This document shows, in pieces, positions 21,398-33,700 of a stretch of 64,000 nt of DNA. This DNA is from Piezodorus guildinii (lineage: Eukaryota > Arthropoda > Insecta > Hemiptera > Pentatomidae): the NCBI GenBank assembly GCA_023052935.1, contig CM041297.1:7910827-7974826 (forward strand), written 5' to 3'. Numbering within the stretch: the stretch's first letter is position 1; each line of letters begins with the position of its first letter. The translations under genes and the position numbers were made by a program. The notes below the pieces were generated by a model. It ran no database searches. It saw nothing but the letters and a program-made list of their open reading frames with translations, and had not been told where the DNA came from.

Positions 21398-22187
21398 ATA
21401 TATATAATATATAGAAATAACATATATAAAAATAACATATAATAAAATTAATACGTGTATATAAAGCATTGATCTAAATTATTGAATAATCAAACGTTAA
21501 AGGTGTTTTACACCAGTAGTAGAGAGATTCAATACATGACCGGGTTTTTTTTAATTATAAAACTAAAAATTTAAGACTACATTACACATTTTAATTTGAT
21601 TTACAAATAATCTCCCAGCAGACTATTAGCTTAATATGTTTTCATGATATTTGAATTTTTTATAAATTCCAATGTGCTGAAAATATTAATAAGGTATGTA
21701 AAAAAATTTCAAATTGCTTTAATAATAAAAATTACTACAATACTTTTATTTAAATGAAATATTCTCATAATTTAACTAATGACCCTCTAAAAACAATAAA
21801 CTAATATATATATAATGAAAAATTCTAGGACCTCGAAAAACAGATGGTGGAAACATGCTTCAAAGCAATAAATCAACAGAAGAACTGTCAAACATATCTA
21901 TTAACATGATAAAAAAACTTTTAAATTTTATGGACACTTGCATGGACTCCCTGAACACAGACTTGCACACCAGATACTTTCTATATGCTAGAGAAAAATT
22001 AAAAGGCATAACTTAGGCTGAATACGTTCGGAAAGATCTTGCATGGGCTGAAATAAATTTACATAATATTACAGAGTTATTGACAAGAACAAATAAAAGG
22101 ACTGGTACAAAGTGGGCAGATGAAAGAAAGAAAGACCTGAGTGTCAAGATAAAAATCTCATGGGCAAACCATAGAGGCTTCACGGCT

Positions 22188-22190
<3 letters not shown>
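21398..22190. other. No feature recognised
   Basis: AT-rich spacer between the foldback and a TA microsatellite. Confidence 0.4.

Positions 22191-22270
<80 letters not shown>
22191..22270. repeat. TA microsatellite (about 40 units)
   Basis: Uninterrupted TA dinucleotide run. The ORF crossing it is an artefact of the repeat. Confidence 0.97.
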
Positions 22271-22272
<2 letters not shown>

Positions 22273-22726
22273 GTATGTATATAATACATACATATAATAA
22301 TAAATAATAATATAATAATAATAATATAAAATTTTTAATAATAAATTTTTAATTTAATTTTTAATAATAAATAATAATATAAAAATCGCGCCATAAATAA
22401 AAAATCGGATGTCCAAAACCTAAATGCATGTTACTCGAATTTGATAAACACATATTAAAATTTTAAAAAATAAAATAAACGTCTTAATAATAATACGAAA
22501 TAAAACGAAAACAACTCAACAATAGGAGGGAGAATACCCCAGACACCTGACGTCATCATAAATTCCTACAAAAATCTTCCATACTTGAACTATTCCTTTT
22601 TTATTTTTTCAGTGTTCTTTCAAAGCTTGTAGGCTACACATGTCTAATTAAGACACTATTTTGTCCAAAATTGTAAGTAATTTTATAATAATATCTTTAA
22701 TGTAAATCCTAATTTAAAATATCTAT

Positions 22727-22932
22727 GTACCTACTGTATTAATATTCATTGTTCAATGTACTCTTTTTTATATCTCTAACAATAACATCATATATTAATT
22801 ATTGTACAATAATATTAATGTTCTGTTTTTTTCCACTGTTAAGGCATGATTATGAGAACAATAAATTCTCGAAACGTCGCATAGATAAAATTGTTTATTC
22901 ATTGACTGCAACCTAAGAACAACACAAACTTA
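22727..22932 (+). repeat. Single unit of the foldback repeat
   Basis: Begins GTACCTACTGTAT, the same sequence as the spacer of the foldback, and continues through TCATTGTTCAATGTACTC, CATGATTATGAGAACAATAA and ATTCTCGAAACGTCGCATAG to CAACACAAACTTATA. This shows that the foldback is two inverted copies of one roughly 205-bp unit. Confidence 0.82.
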
Positions 22933-22934
22933 TA

Positions 22935-23993
22935 ATAATATATCTTTTTATTTGTTTTTGGGGTAGTCCATACAAATGGAGTTAAGTTTTACAAAATTAT
23001 TATAGTTATAGATATATCAAATAGATATTTTAGAACTGTACTAAACAAAATAAGCTTCCTTAACTAAAATAAATACATAATAAAAGGCAAAACAAAATGC
23101 AACTGTAGAAATATTAAAACAAAACAAAAATCATAAATACTATAACAGATGCAACTATTGTTATTTTGGTAATGTGCTCAAATTTAAATTATTCTTGAAT
23201 AGATTGATACAAATTTCTTAGCTTTAAACATTCTGTAACAAAATAAATAAATTATCAAACTTCTTTTTATTTTCTATCTGTAATAAATGTTCTATTATGA
23301 GGTCATAATGTCCTCAAGTACTTACTTCTGGATGCGGAGTATATACATATAAACTTTTTTTTTCACTTAGTAAATTTTCAAATATTCTTAAGTAATATAT
23401 ATGTATAATAATGGACGTCAAATTTATTGTTATGAAATGTAAAATATGTTTATGTAAGTTTTATAATGATTCGCTCTTAATATAGCTGAGAGCCTCTACT
23501 AAATATAGAGACAGAAAGGTTGAAGGGGACCCTTCCCTTCGTGGCACCTCTTTTGATGAATTAATCAACTCAATTATTTCTGATAACAAGCTCTGGCTCC
23601 TAAATTATTTTACGAGGAAGTTTAGACATCAAAAGCAGCCCGTTACAATATTATAAAGATGCTTTTTAATTTGCCCCCGTCTGAGCGCCTTTGTCAGGCC
23701 CGTGTCAGCTCAATATTCTGCCTCGCCTAGTTAAGGTGTGGAGAATCTCTAACGACTCAATTATCGGATTCCTATCAGTTTATAATCGTTCATTTAATTG
23801 AAAGTATATCCAGTCGTTTGATCAAGTCTTCTGAAAATAAGGCCCGCTTATGTCTTAAACCTTGATGTCTTTTGCATTTCCCAGAAACAGGTTAGAGCTC
23901 TAATATATTTCTGGTTTATTAAAAAATACATTTTTCAAATTTTACAACTGTATACATGCATCATTTTATGATGTATTTCATTTATATTTTATG
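22935..23993. other. No gene recognised
   Basis: The 23480-23830 stretch is less AT-rich than its flanks and not repeated in the window, but it has no ORF or motif I recognise. Confidence 0.4.
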
Positions 23994-24112
23994 ATGAAAG
24001 AAGATGAGATTCCAAGGAAGACATTGGTCGAGGAACTTCATGGCAAGCGAAGAGTGGGCAAGCCGTTAGGTGGGCTGATTCTGTCCGATCGGATACAAAC
24101 TCTCTCCTAGGC
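23994..24112 (+). pseudogene. LINE C-terminal fragment
   Basis: One frame reads DEIPRKTLVEELHGKRRVGK, then PLGGLILSDRIQTLS. This is like the IPxKxLxxxxxGKRxVGRP motif near the C-terminus of RTE-like polymerases. Very short. Confidence 0.45.
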
Positions 24113-24114
24113 GT

Positions 24115-24846
24115 CACACAGTGGTTCCAAACACACTTTTTCGGGACAAAGTGTCTGCACTTATACTATTTAAGTTATATCAGCCATTTTAACATAATTT
24201 TGTTCCTTATTATATTCACTTTCAATGGTGTGATTGGCATATTTTTAGCTTTTTTTTATATCATGAAATATATAGGTTTTTTCGATTATTATTCTTATAT
24301 AATCTTTATATATCTATATTTCCTGCATTTAACTTTGTTTAGAATCGTTATTAGATAACTTCAAGTATATTTTGGGTTTCATTATACGACTTTGTGATTT
24401 TTTAAGAAATTTCGAAAAATGTTGAAAAAATTAAAATTATTAATATCACAATATATGCCCAACATAACGAAGTGCAAATACTTTTTAAAATGTTATTTTT
24501 GTTTCTAGTTTTTACGGACAAAATTTAAAAATCGTTAATTGATTTCCAAGCTTTTGGTTAAGTAGAACGTTGGCTACAGAAATCTCTTTGATGGAAAAAA
24601 AAATGGCATCAAATTATATTGATGTCTAACTTAATTTTTCCAAATGATAAACCATAATGAAGCATTGCCCCGAATCGAGATACAATTATAAGTATTTTTG
24701 TTATTTATTTACCTTAAATTAAATATATTAAATTTACCTATAGTAATGTGTGCAATTTAAATGATAAACGAGTATTTCAGATCAGATAGAATATATATTA
24801 TGTCAACTAATATTATATTGCACCAACTATGTATGTATGTATACAT
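24115..24846. other. No feature recognised
   Basis: AT-rich, no family match. Confidence 0.45.
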
Positions 24847-24854
24847 ACATCATG

Positions 24855-25117
24855 TAGGGGTAGGCATAATCGATTATCGGATTGAATCATATATATCGTA
24901 TAACGTTAATCGAGAGATTACAAAGAACTGGGATAATCGAACGACCTTTTTTTTTTTTTGCTCAACACATAAATTATATGCACATTTGCACCAAGACTCA
25001 GCCAGCTCAGCCATCATAGAGACGGGAATTTTGGCATATTATGAAATCATTCGATTATTTCAATCATCGAAGTCCGATCATCCGATTATGAAGATCATTC
25101 GATTATGCCCATCCCTA
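24855..25117. mobile_element. hAT-type MITE (263 bp)
   Basis: The left end is TAGGGGTAGGCATAATCGA. The right end, reverse-complemented, is TAGGGATGGGCATAATCGA. Perfect 8-bp duplications ACATCATG lie at 24847-24854 and 25118-25125. The 8-bp TSD and TAGxGxTGGGC-like ends are typical of hAT elements. The interior is non-coding and rich in CGATTAT/ATAATCG motifs. The 127-codon ORF across it is a by-product. Confidence 0.9.
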
Positions 25118-25287
25118 ACATCATGTAATACGTACAATCAGTAAATGTGAGAATATGGAAACATATGTTTCAGATTAAATATTATAACAATATAAACTTG
25201 TTACATAAAATAAGATGAGGAAGATGGTTGGGGGTGCGGTCATAAATTAAAAACACACATTTAAAATAAATGTTATTTTAATTATGT

Positions 25288-25326
25288 GCCGACGTTTCGG
25301 CCTACAATGTGGGCCTTCATCAGGGC
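25288..25326 (-). ncRNA. Hammerhead-ribozyme-like motif
   Basis: On the minus strand the order is: GCC (stem I, 25326-25324), CTGATGA (25323-25317), A, GGCC (25315-25312), a 9-nt loop, GGCC (25302-25299), GAAA (25298-25295), CGTC, GGC (stem I 3', 25290-25288). All invariant core elements are present. Stem II is GGCC/GGCC, and the cleavage triplet would be GTC. Stem III is only AC/GT, so the self-complementary ACGT would need dimerisation. Hammerheads of this minimal kind are known in Penelope-like retroelements. No such ORF is seen here. Confidence 0.7.
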
Positions 25327-25329
25327 TAA

Positions 25330-26024
25330 AAGAAACAAGATAACAACCTATGTAATTATAGACTTAATAATGCGTTAGGTATATAATAATAATATGACAG
25401 TAATAAATTAAGGGAACATAAATAATATTAAATGTAAAATGATAATAAGATGACAATTATAAAGTATGGAAATAAGGTGACAGTTATAAAGTATGGAAAT
25501 AAACAAAATTAAGATGTTAGTTATAAAGTATGGAAGTAAACATAATTGAGATGATAATATTGTAATGAGAATATATAAAGAGAGACTAAGTAAATGAAAA
25601 AAATGATAAAGGAAAAATATGTGAACAATTAAAATTTAAATATTAACAATTTTGAGTTGATATATGACGGTAATATATTAAAAACATAGTTAAGAGTATA
25701 GGTAATATATAAAAAAATATAGTCATTACAAAAGAGAAACAACCATTACTTTCATTTTTTAAACAACCATCTGATCATCTCTTCATAATTTTATTTTTAT
25801 TTATTTATTATCAATTTTTATTTATATATTTATTTAATTTTTGTACTCCCTTTTTATTTATTTATTTGTTTACCTACTAGATTACTGTTTATTTATCATT
25901 TCCTTCGACAGCTCCTTATCGTCATTCGTTATTACCTTATCATCATTCATCATTTATCATCGTCATCCGTTATTACTTAAAATCTTTTAATCTTTACCTC
26001 GTCACTATTTCTTACAATTTATAT
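25330..26024. other. AT-rich tract with loose local repeats
   Basis: Contains recurring AGTTATAAAGTATGGAAATAA-like units (about 25445-25545) and ATCGTCATTCGTTATTAC-like units (25918-25975). It may be the body of the element that carries the hammerhead-like motif, but nothing codes. Confidence 0.45.
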
Positions 26025-26092
26025 AATATTATTTTTTTCTAAAATATTTAGCTTTCCAACGGTATATTATACATCTATATTACATAATTTTT
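26025..26092 (-). repeat. Rep-B fragment
   Basis: CTTTCCAACGGTATATTATACATCT-type block on the reverse strand. Short. Confidence 0.5.
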
Positions 26093-26511
26093 AAGGCTAT
26101 ATATTATGGCCTGATTAGGTTTTTCATGGTCGTTAAATTGAAAACAAAAAACACGATAATTTTTTTTGTATTTGTATATCTTTATCTTATATTTGTTTAA
26201 ATAAAATAGTCTTTTTTAAATATAATTCAAAGTTTTGGCCACGGACGTGGAGACAAGTAGAAGAGAAAGACAATAGAAAAGAATTACGGACTCAATGGTA
26301 GCCTAGTATTGAGATGCGGCCTGAGCGGTGGGGCTGTGCTGCATATCGTTCCAAATCTCATCTCAACGAATTCTTTAACCTTTGCAAGAGAAAATACTTT
26401 ATTTATTTATAAAGGAATGCTGCCCCAACTATCTTGGGTTCCTCACAACACAGCATACTACAATTTCCTTAGAAATATTTGTTTGAATACTTATAAGTAT
26501 AGCTTTTTTAG

Positions 26512-26617
26512 TCAAATTCATGATTTTGTCAATCAAACTCATAATTTTTTCAATCAAATTCATAATTGTTTCAATCAAATTCATAATTGTTTCAACCAAA
26601 TTCATAATTTCTTTTAC
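26512..26617. repeat. Five-copy 21/22-bp tandem repeat
   Basis: Units of CAATCAAATTCATAATTGTTT with small changes, five in a row. The ORF through it (repeating NQIHNCF) is probably a consequence of the repeat. Confidence 0.85.
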
Positions 26618-26689
26618 CCAATTTATACAGTTAATTTAATGAGGTTTTGCTATCAAGAACTTAACATTTTTATTAAATCTTGTTGTTTA

Positions 26690-27085
26690 TCCATTTAACG
26701 TCACTTTATGTTACTAAGCTTAATCCGATGGTACTATGCTTTAAGTCACAAGTTCAAAACCAGCAGATGGCCCTATATATGTTTTTTAGAGAGTAAAAAT
26801 CCTTTGCTATTTCGTCTTTAAAAAAAAGGCTGTTATGCTAGCAACTACTCCACCGGTGGCCCTTGATGCATTCCACTAGTTGTTAAGGATTTATATGCTC
26901 AAGGTCACGGGTTCAAACCCGGCCGATTCAAACACCTTGTTGAATGCATCGTGAGTCACATGTAGAGTATAGGCTAGCATAATAGCCTTTTATGCTTAAT
27001 GTCGCAAGTTCAAAACCAACAGATGACCCTATATTTGTATTCAGGGAGTAAAAATCCTTAGTCATTTCGTCCTTGTAAACAATTA
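26690..27085 (+). mobile_element. Patchwork of SINE-1 fragments
   Basis: At least three partial SINE-1 heads in tandem, with recognisable GTCACGGGTTCAAACCCGG (about 26904), GTCGCAAGTTCAAAACC (about 27002), and two AGTAAAAATCCTT blocks (about 26794, 27050). Order and deletions suggest repeated insertion or recombination. Confidence 0.55.
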
Positions 27086-27167
27086 TGAATTTTGTTGAAA
27101 ACATTTCGCTGGTATATATTTAAGAATTAGATTATCTTTCAAAATAACTAATTATATTTAGGGTCAC

Positions 27168-27443
27168 CTATGGAGTAGTGGCTAGCATAACAGCCTCTTA
27201 TGCCCAATGCGTCGGGTTCAAACCTGTAGGTGGCTTATGATTTGTTAATGGGAGTTATAGATCCTTATTTATGCCGTCCTTCGGAGGGGACAAAAGGTGG
27301 TTCCGACCCTGTGAGATGTCAGATGTTCGTTAAAAATCCATATCCTAATTAATCCTGAGTTTGCAAAATGTAGGGCTCCCACTGTAGCATCGTCCGATTA
27401 GCCACAGTAGCATAAAGTGACGTTAAATAAATAAACAAACAAA
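27168..27443 (+). mobile_element. SINE-1, near full length
   Basis: The head has TAGCATAACAGCCTCTTATGC and GGGTTCAAACCTG. The body has TTCGGAGGGGACAAAAGGTG, and TAGCATCGTCCGATTAGCC precedes a tail of AAATAAATAAAC. Confidence 0.85.
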
Positions 27444-27454
27444 CTAGGGTTTTA

Positions 27455-27716
27455 TTATTGCCATATATGCCATTTTTTCTATTTATATATGTTTTTTTTC
27501 TATTTATAAATGAATTTTTTTCGTATTATATATGAATTTTTTTCCTATTATATATGAATTTTTTTTCTATTATATATTTTTTTTTTCTATTTTATGTAAT
27601 TTGACTTTATCATTATTTTCTGTATATATTGTATGAATGTGGTCTCATATCACTATTACTATTGTTTATTCTGAAACAAATTGTAATATTTCTCAATAAA
27701 TAAATATTTATACAAG
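27455..27716 (+). repeat. T-rich tandem repeat followed by jockey-like 3' UTR
   Basis: 27475-27590 holds four imperfect units like CTATTATATATGAATTTTTTT. 27588-27716 matches the LINE 3' UTR seen reversed at 19866-20040 and ends TCTCAATAAATAAATA. Confidence 0.6.
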
Positions 27717-27799
27717 CGTATTATTGCCAAGATAGATACTATTGGACTATTGAGAGGTAGCTAGATCAACCCTTAAGTTAAGGATACCCTACCCTGAGA

Positions 27800-28388
27800 A
27801 GGGACGCGGTGGGTGCAGTGGGTAGGACGCGGCGAAGCGAGAAATATCGAGACGACCTCTAAGCCCCTAAGCTCCTTAAACAACTTCTTAATTCAAAGTT
27901 CCCGGAGCCTCCACTTTCCTGTCCTTTAGCTACTTTACAACTCAATTATCACCTCTCATCTGTATCTTTATTGTCGCCAAGAAACCGTATACAACTCGAT
28001 CCCAGCGCATCCTAGTAGGGAAGGTATTAAATACTGAGTCGAGACAATAAGCCGTTAGGCAAAGTTATACACCATTAATCGGGACATTAATTTTCAAATC
28101 CTACTAAAGGACATTTTTTTAAATTCGATCCTACGTCCGATTTTATGTTTAAAAAACTCTCAAGTCAATTGAAGAACCGCTCCCAAGGTTGAAACCTTCA
28201 GGTGGCTATAGGAATTTTTAATGGGAGTAAAAAATACTTAGTTATGCCGTACTTCCGAGGAGACAGAAAAAGGTGATACCGAGCCTGAGCGCTATCAAGT
28301 ATTTATTAAAGACACCCTAATTAAACCTGTATAGCATCTTCTGATTAATCATAGCAGCATAAAATGACATTAAATAAATAAATAAACA
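27800..28388 (-). repeat. Composite repeat: Rep-C (-) joined to SINE-1 (+)
   Basis: 27800-28145 is Rep-C in reverse (TAGGACGCGGCGAAGCGAG, CCTACTAAAGGACATTTTTT). 28150-28388 is a diverged forward SINE-1 lacking much of its head. Relative to 7921-8400 the whole composite is inverted with the same internal order. Confidence 0.7.
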
Positions 28389-28776
28389 AAAATATCCAGC
28401 TATCGAAATGCGACTATTTTCAAAAGTTATACTCTTCTTTAGTTTGAATGAGTACGCATTTGGTGTTTACGTTTAATATAGGATTAATATAGTATTTTTC
28501 ACCAATTTTTACTGAACGTTTAGGCTATTATCGCATTTTCAGGTGAAAAAAAAATCATTTTCTAACTCAAGGTAGTGTAGATCACCCCACCGAGGAGTCG
28601 CGAAGTGATGAAGCTTCATTACAGCTTCCAAGTTTGTATTAAATCTTGGTCCTCACCTTAAATTATCAACATTAAAGTTTTGTTTTCACGGAGAGAAGAA
28701 CATCATAAATGTGGCGGGAAGCGATAATGATGAGCGATAACACCAAAGGTAAGCTTAACAAGCACTAAACATTATT
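28389..28776. other. No feature recognised
   Basis: Spacer upstream of the Rep-B/R1 nest. No ORF. Confidence 0.45.
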
Positions 28777-29314
28777 ACATTCACTTACCTCTATATCAAA
28801 TATATAGTAAGGTTAAGTGTGTGGTCGCTTATCATTCTCTATACTTGTGTTGCTTTATATTATTATTGTTTGTTGTTCATTGATTGCTTTATGTTTGTGT
28901 TATTTATCTTAATTTGTTTGCTATATGTGTTTCTAGTTCTGTGTTTCATTTTTTATTTATTTTATTGACAATTTTAATTTAATATTTGGACCACATAGGT
29001 TAGATTTCTTTTCTTCTTGCGGTTATAAGCAGTGGACTATTCAGATATAAGTAGTAAGAAGTGCAGAGGACTTAAGGTGAGCACGTTAGATAACTTATAA
29101 AGTAGTAATCAGCATAAACTTCAGCATCAACGTCTGTGTACTCTTGTTTCAACATTTTTAGGAAGTGTTTTAGAATTATCTTAATTGCTTGATAGTTTAA
29201 TTTACTAACAGTAAGCTTCCTTTGCAACTTTATAATCTCTTTTGATTAACAGACAGTCATTATTTGTAAAGTTTACTGGTTATCAAAGTAACTTAACCTT
29301 CTCAGTATACCGTT

Positions 29315-30777
29315 ATGGTTATTGATAAAATAGATGAAATGGATAATGTTTTGCAAAAAAAGGACCTAAAAAGTTCAGCTAAAAGGGCAAGGGAAGGTTC
29401 CCCTGATAGCTTAACCAAATCTGATTTGAACAAAGCAGATAATTTTCTCATTAATGCAAAACGTATTCAAGACAATGTTAAGTCACATCTAGTCAAAATG
29501 ATAAGAAAACCGTAGCAGGGATTCGTGACTATATTAACAATAAGATACGATCCCTTATGGAAATTATAGAAACATTGCAATGCATGTATGAAGAAAAGAA
29601 TAATAGCGTTGCCACTCAAGTGGAGATGGCAATAAACGACGCACTTTCTTCGGGGAAAATGCGTGACCTTCTCACAGCCATTATAGTGGAGACCTCTGTT
29701 CCAAAAGTAATGGAGGCTCTCTTGGCGAAAGAAGCTCCATCCCAAAGTTTTCAACCACAGGCTGGACCTCAACCTAAGGCGTTTCCACCTAGCAGCCCAC
29801 AACCTCCGGCGAACAGGGATCTGGACACAGCTGGACCGTCGACTGCCAAGGAAACATTTCAGGTCGTAACAAGTAAAAAAAAGAAAAGGAAAACTAAAGG
29901 TGCTATAAAAAATACGATAGTAGGTAAAGAAAATGCGGGGCACAACCAGGTGCAACAAGTCCAGGAAAAACCAAAAAGCATGGCAGAAATGGTTAAATCT
30001 CTACCAAAGAAGCCCTCTCAAAACCAGAAATCCACTTACATTACCATCAGTGGGAACGGAAGAAGCCTGATAGATATAGTTAATAGGCTGCCATCACCTA
30101 CAGACATTGGAGTGAAAGCATCTATAGTTCGTCCGACCAAAGCTGGCTCTGTCTTGGTTCGCGTTGAAGATAGTGCTGATGCCACAAAGATGATAGGTTG
30201 GCAGAGTCTACGGGACCAAGGACTCCAAGCCAAACTGGCTCTGAGGAAAAAACCTAGATTGGAAGTTCGGGGTGTCCCCTATACTTGGAACTCATCGGAG
30301 TTAGTTAGATTTTTGTGGGGAAAAATACCCGACCAGTCGACTCCCACTCCACTGGTCATGGACGATCTCCGACCCCTATTTTCTTCAGTTGCTAGAAATG
30401 GATTCACAAGGAATTGGGTGATGGAGGTGCACCCAATGGTTCGATTCTTGCTCTTGGACATAGGAAAATTAGATGGGGGATGGTGGAATATAACCTTTAA
30501 TGACTACCTTGATGCTCCTCGATGCAGTAAATGTCAGGGCTACGGTCACACCAAAGCGACATGTACAGCTAATGCTGTTGTTTGCATTTGGTGCGCAGAT
30601 AGTGGTCACATCATTAAGGACTGCCCAAAGAAAAGGGAACAAGCAAGCCCTACATGCATTAACTGCGAGCGGGCGAATGCTCCTGAAGACCAAAGAGCGC
30701 ATAAGGCTGGCAGCCGTGACTGTCCTGTGCATTTAAAGTGGGCCAATGAGGTAGCAAAAAGAACCTTTTATGAATAA
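29315..30777 (+). pseudogene. R1 ORF1 (gag-like), single frameshift
   Basis: The likely start is 29315 (MVIDKIDEMDN), continuing to NAKRIQDNV. The frame then stops at 29513. The overlapping frame, open from 29482, continues through the ATG at 29557 to 30777 (406 codons from that ATG). So one indel between about 29482 and 29512 breaks an otherwise continuous ORF1. The C-terminal half has three zinc knuckles: CSKCQGYGHTKATC (residues 323-336 of the long frame), CIWCADSGHIIKDC (343-356) and a widely spaced C-C-H-C at 367-390. The middle is Pro/Gln/Lys-rich. ORF1 proteins of this clade bind the element RNA and form the particle. The stop overlaps the ORF2 start. Confidence 0.88.
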
Positions 30778-33700
30778 AATCACCATCCTCCAGCTCAACA
30801 TGGGTCGCCGGCGTTTAGTAGCAGACGAACTTCGAGCTCTCTGCCACCGCTACGATGTCTTGGCAATCCAGGAACCGAGCTGCCGTGGGAACGTGGTCAC
30901 GGGGTTTGGCCTCACATCGAGAGTTATAGCTCTGAGCAGTAGAGAGAGGAGGCCCAGAGCTGCAATAGTGGTTAATAACCCCAACCTCGATGTGATGGAT
31001 CTGAGACAGTATACTTCGGCGGATATTGTTGCATCTGACATCAGGTGGGACAACCTAGCGTTTACGCTGGTGTCATCGTACCTACCTGATGGAGGTGATA
31101 TCAAAGATGACATATCCGCCATGGAGATGATCGCTAATAGTACAAGGAACTTGATCATCTGCTCAGATACCAACTCCTGGAACACGGTCTGGGGATCCAA
31201 TCGAACGAATCGAAGAGGCGTAGAACTCGGAGAGTTTATTTCGCGGTGCCAGTTGGTCATTATGAACAACCCCTCTGCAAATCCTACCTTCAGTAGTGCA
31301 AGGGGGCAGAGTTGGATTGACGTGACAATGGCAACACCTGTGCTGGCAAACCGCATTGTCGATTGGACCCTACGATCTGAGACGAGTTCCGACCACCAAG
31401 CGATAGTCTTTAGACTTTTGGAAAATACGGAAAGTTCCCACGGTATCGATAAGGGTTTCATGACCCGAAGAGGAAATTGGAATGCCTTTCGGTCTACGCT
31501 GGAGGGAAAAATAGTGGATGAAGAATGGGATGCGGCCGAGACTGATCTTACCGATGACTTGGATTACAGGGTATCCAGGATCACTGAGATCATCCGTGAT
31601 GCCGCTGAGGAGACCCTCCAGCACCGGAAGGTGAGAGCTCGACCTGTCCCGTGGTGGACGCCGGCCTTAACTATTATGAAGAGAGAGCTCTACAAGGCCC
31701 GGCGATCGTACCAGAGGTGTAGATGTGACGTTACGCGCGCTACACTTCGAGACGAGTATAAGTCACAAGCCAGGGCTTACCGAAACGCAGTGCGTTTAAG
31801 AAAGCGGAAATCCTGGGACGATTTCATCGTCGAGGAGTCCTCCAAGAATCCTTGGGGTATCCCATACAGAGTGGCCTTGGGTAAGCTGACTCCACTGCAA
31901 GTAATTGCAGCGTTGAAACACGATACTGCCCAAGCAACCACCCTTGAAGAGGCGGCGAAGATATTTATTTCGGAGACCTACCCCAGAGATGATCCTTCTC
32001 AGGATGGCGAGGACGATTGTTTTATTAGACGCACTACGGTATGCCCACCTGGTACGGACTTATGCCCACCATGGGACATATGGGACCTCCGTGTTGCTGT
32101 GGATGGGCAAAAGACTGGTCGTGCTCCAGGTTTAGACTTCATTGACTCGGCAATTATAAAGAACAGTATCCCCTATATCGAAGATAGATTGCTATCATTA
32201 TTCAATGATTGCTTGGATAGGGGATACTTTCCAAAAAACTGGAAGATTGCTGACATAAGGCTCCTGTACAAAGGAGGAGACAAAGACAGGCAAAAATCAA
32301 AATCTTACAGGCCGATATGCCTCCTACCGGTAATGAGTAAAATTTTAGAAACTCTGATGGCCTCAAGCCTACGACCGGTATTTTTGCGAGCTGCCCATCC
32401 ACGGCAGTATGGATCAACCAAAGGAAGGGGAACCGTAGATGCTCTGCTGAACATACGCCGGGACGTCGAAGGAAGGGCTGAGAAATATGTTTTACTTATT
32501 TTGTTCGACATATCCTCCGCCTTCGACAGCGTGTGGTGGCCAAGCGTACTCCAGCAGTTGCACAAATATGAAGCTCCCAGCAACTTGTACGATCTCATGA
32601 GGAGCTACCTGCAGGACAGCACTTTAAGGATAAGAGGCAACTTCTATGAAGTAGAAGATACTGTGGAAAGAGGTTGCCCACAAGGCTCTGTTCTTGCTCC
32701 TGCATTGTGGAAATTGGTGTTTGACGAGTTGCTGGGAGTACTGGAAGAAAATCGGTTCCCCGCAACGGCGTATGTAGACGATCTGGCCGTATTGGTGGCC
32801 TCGAATAGTAGAGCTGGTCTGAAAAAGTCAGGTGAACGGTGTGCCAACCTAGTAAGCAGATGGTGCGAGAGGAAAAAGTTGAAGATGGCCACAGCCAAGA
32901 CTCAAACTATTCTCTTGCGAGGTGCGACTGACAGGGCCCATCCTATAACTTTAAATATTCAAGGAGCCAATATTCGTCCAAGTGAGGTTGTTACCTACCT
33001 TGGCATTAGGATTACTTCAAAGTTCAACGTCACGCCTCACTTGGACCACTTAAGAAGTAGGGTGGGCTTGACTCTTAATGGCCTCAGCCGTATAGGGGGC
33101 GCTTTTTGGGGCCTCAGGTACCCAGCGACATTGGCTATTTACAAAGGAGTGGTTTTGGGTATCCTGAGGTATGCGTCCCCAGCATGGAGTCAGAATCTCT
33201 TGCACCGACAAAAAAGTAAGTTGGCCACGATCCAGCGGACAGCTCTACTCCGGGTCACCAGAGCGTTTAGAACAGTGTCTCATGAGGCGGTGCAGATATT
33301 AGCAGGAGAGATACCAATAGACCTTCTCCTAAGAGAAGACTATTACGTACATAAAATCAAGAGAGAAGGTATGGCGGATCTACCAGAAAACCTTAGAGTG
33401 AGGATCAACTTAGAACCCAGCAAATGGAAGATGATTCTCCGGGAGATCACGATAGAGGAATGGAACCGTCGGTGGGTGACGACGCCAAAAGGTGCTGATC
33501 TAAGGAAGTATTTCCCCACCGTCGGGTCAAGGCTGGAAAAAACATGGATCCTCCCGGACTACTGGGTTTCACAGTTCCTCACGGGGCATGGGGGCTTCCG
33601 AGCAAAACTTGCTAAGCATGGGAAAAACAGAAGTCCCCTATGTCCCAGTTGTGGTGTTCCGGAGACCGCCGAGCATATCCTCCTTGCCTGTGCCGCTTAT

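Noticed and set aside
22080..22307. 75-codon ORF with long Ile-Tyr repeat
   Set aside because: Produced by the TA microsatellite.
22548..22555. TGACGTCA (CRE-like) site
   Set aside because: Single palindrome with no neighbouring promoter elements or ORF; expected by chance at some frequency.
24761..25144. 127-codon plus-strand ORF
   Set aside because: Lies almost entirely over the hAT MITE and its flanks; no domain.
28805..28812. R1 insertion taken as a 28S rDNA site
   Set aside because: Flanks are Rep-B repeat sequence on both sides, not rDNA.
29467..29958. 163-codon ORF antisense to R1 ORF1
   Set aside because: Shadow of the gag-like ORF on the opposite strand.
30850..31624. Antisense ORFs inside R1 ORF2
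   Set aside because: Opposite-strand shadows of a clearly coding frame with conserved catalytic motifs.
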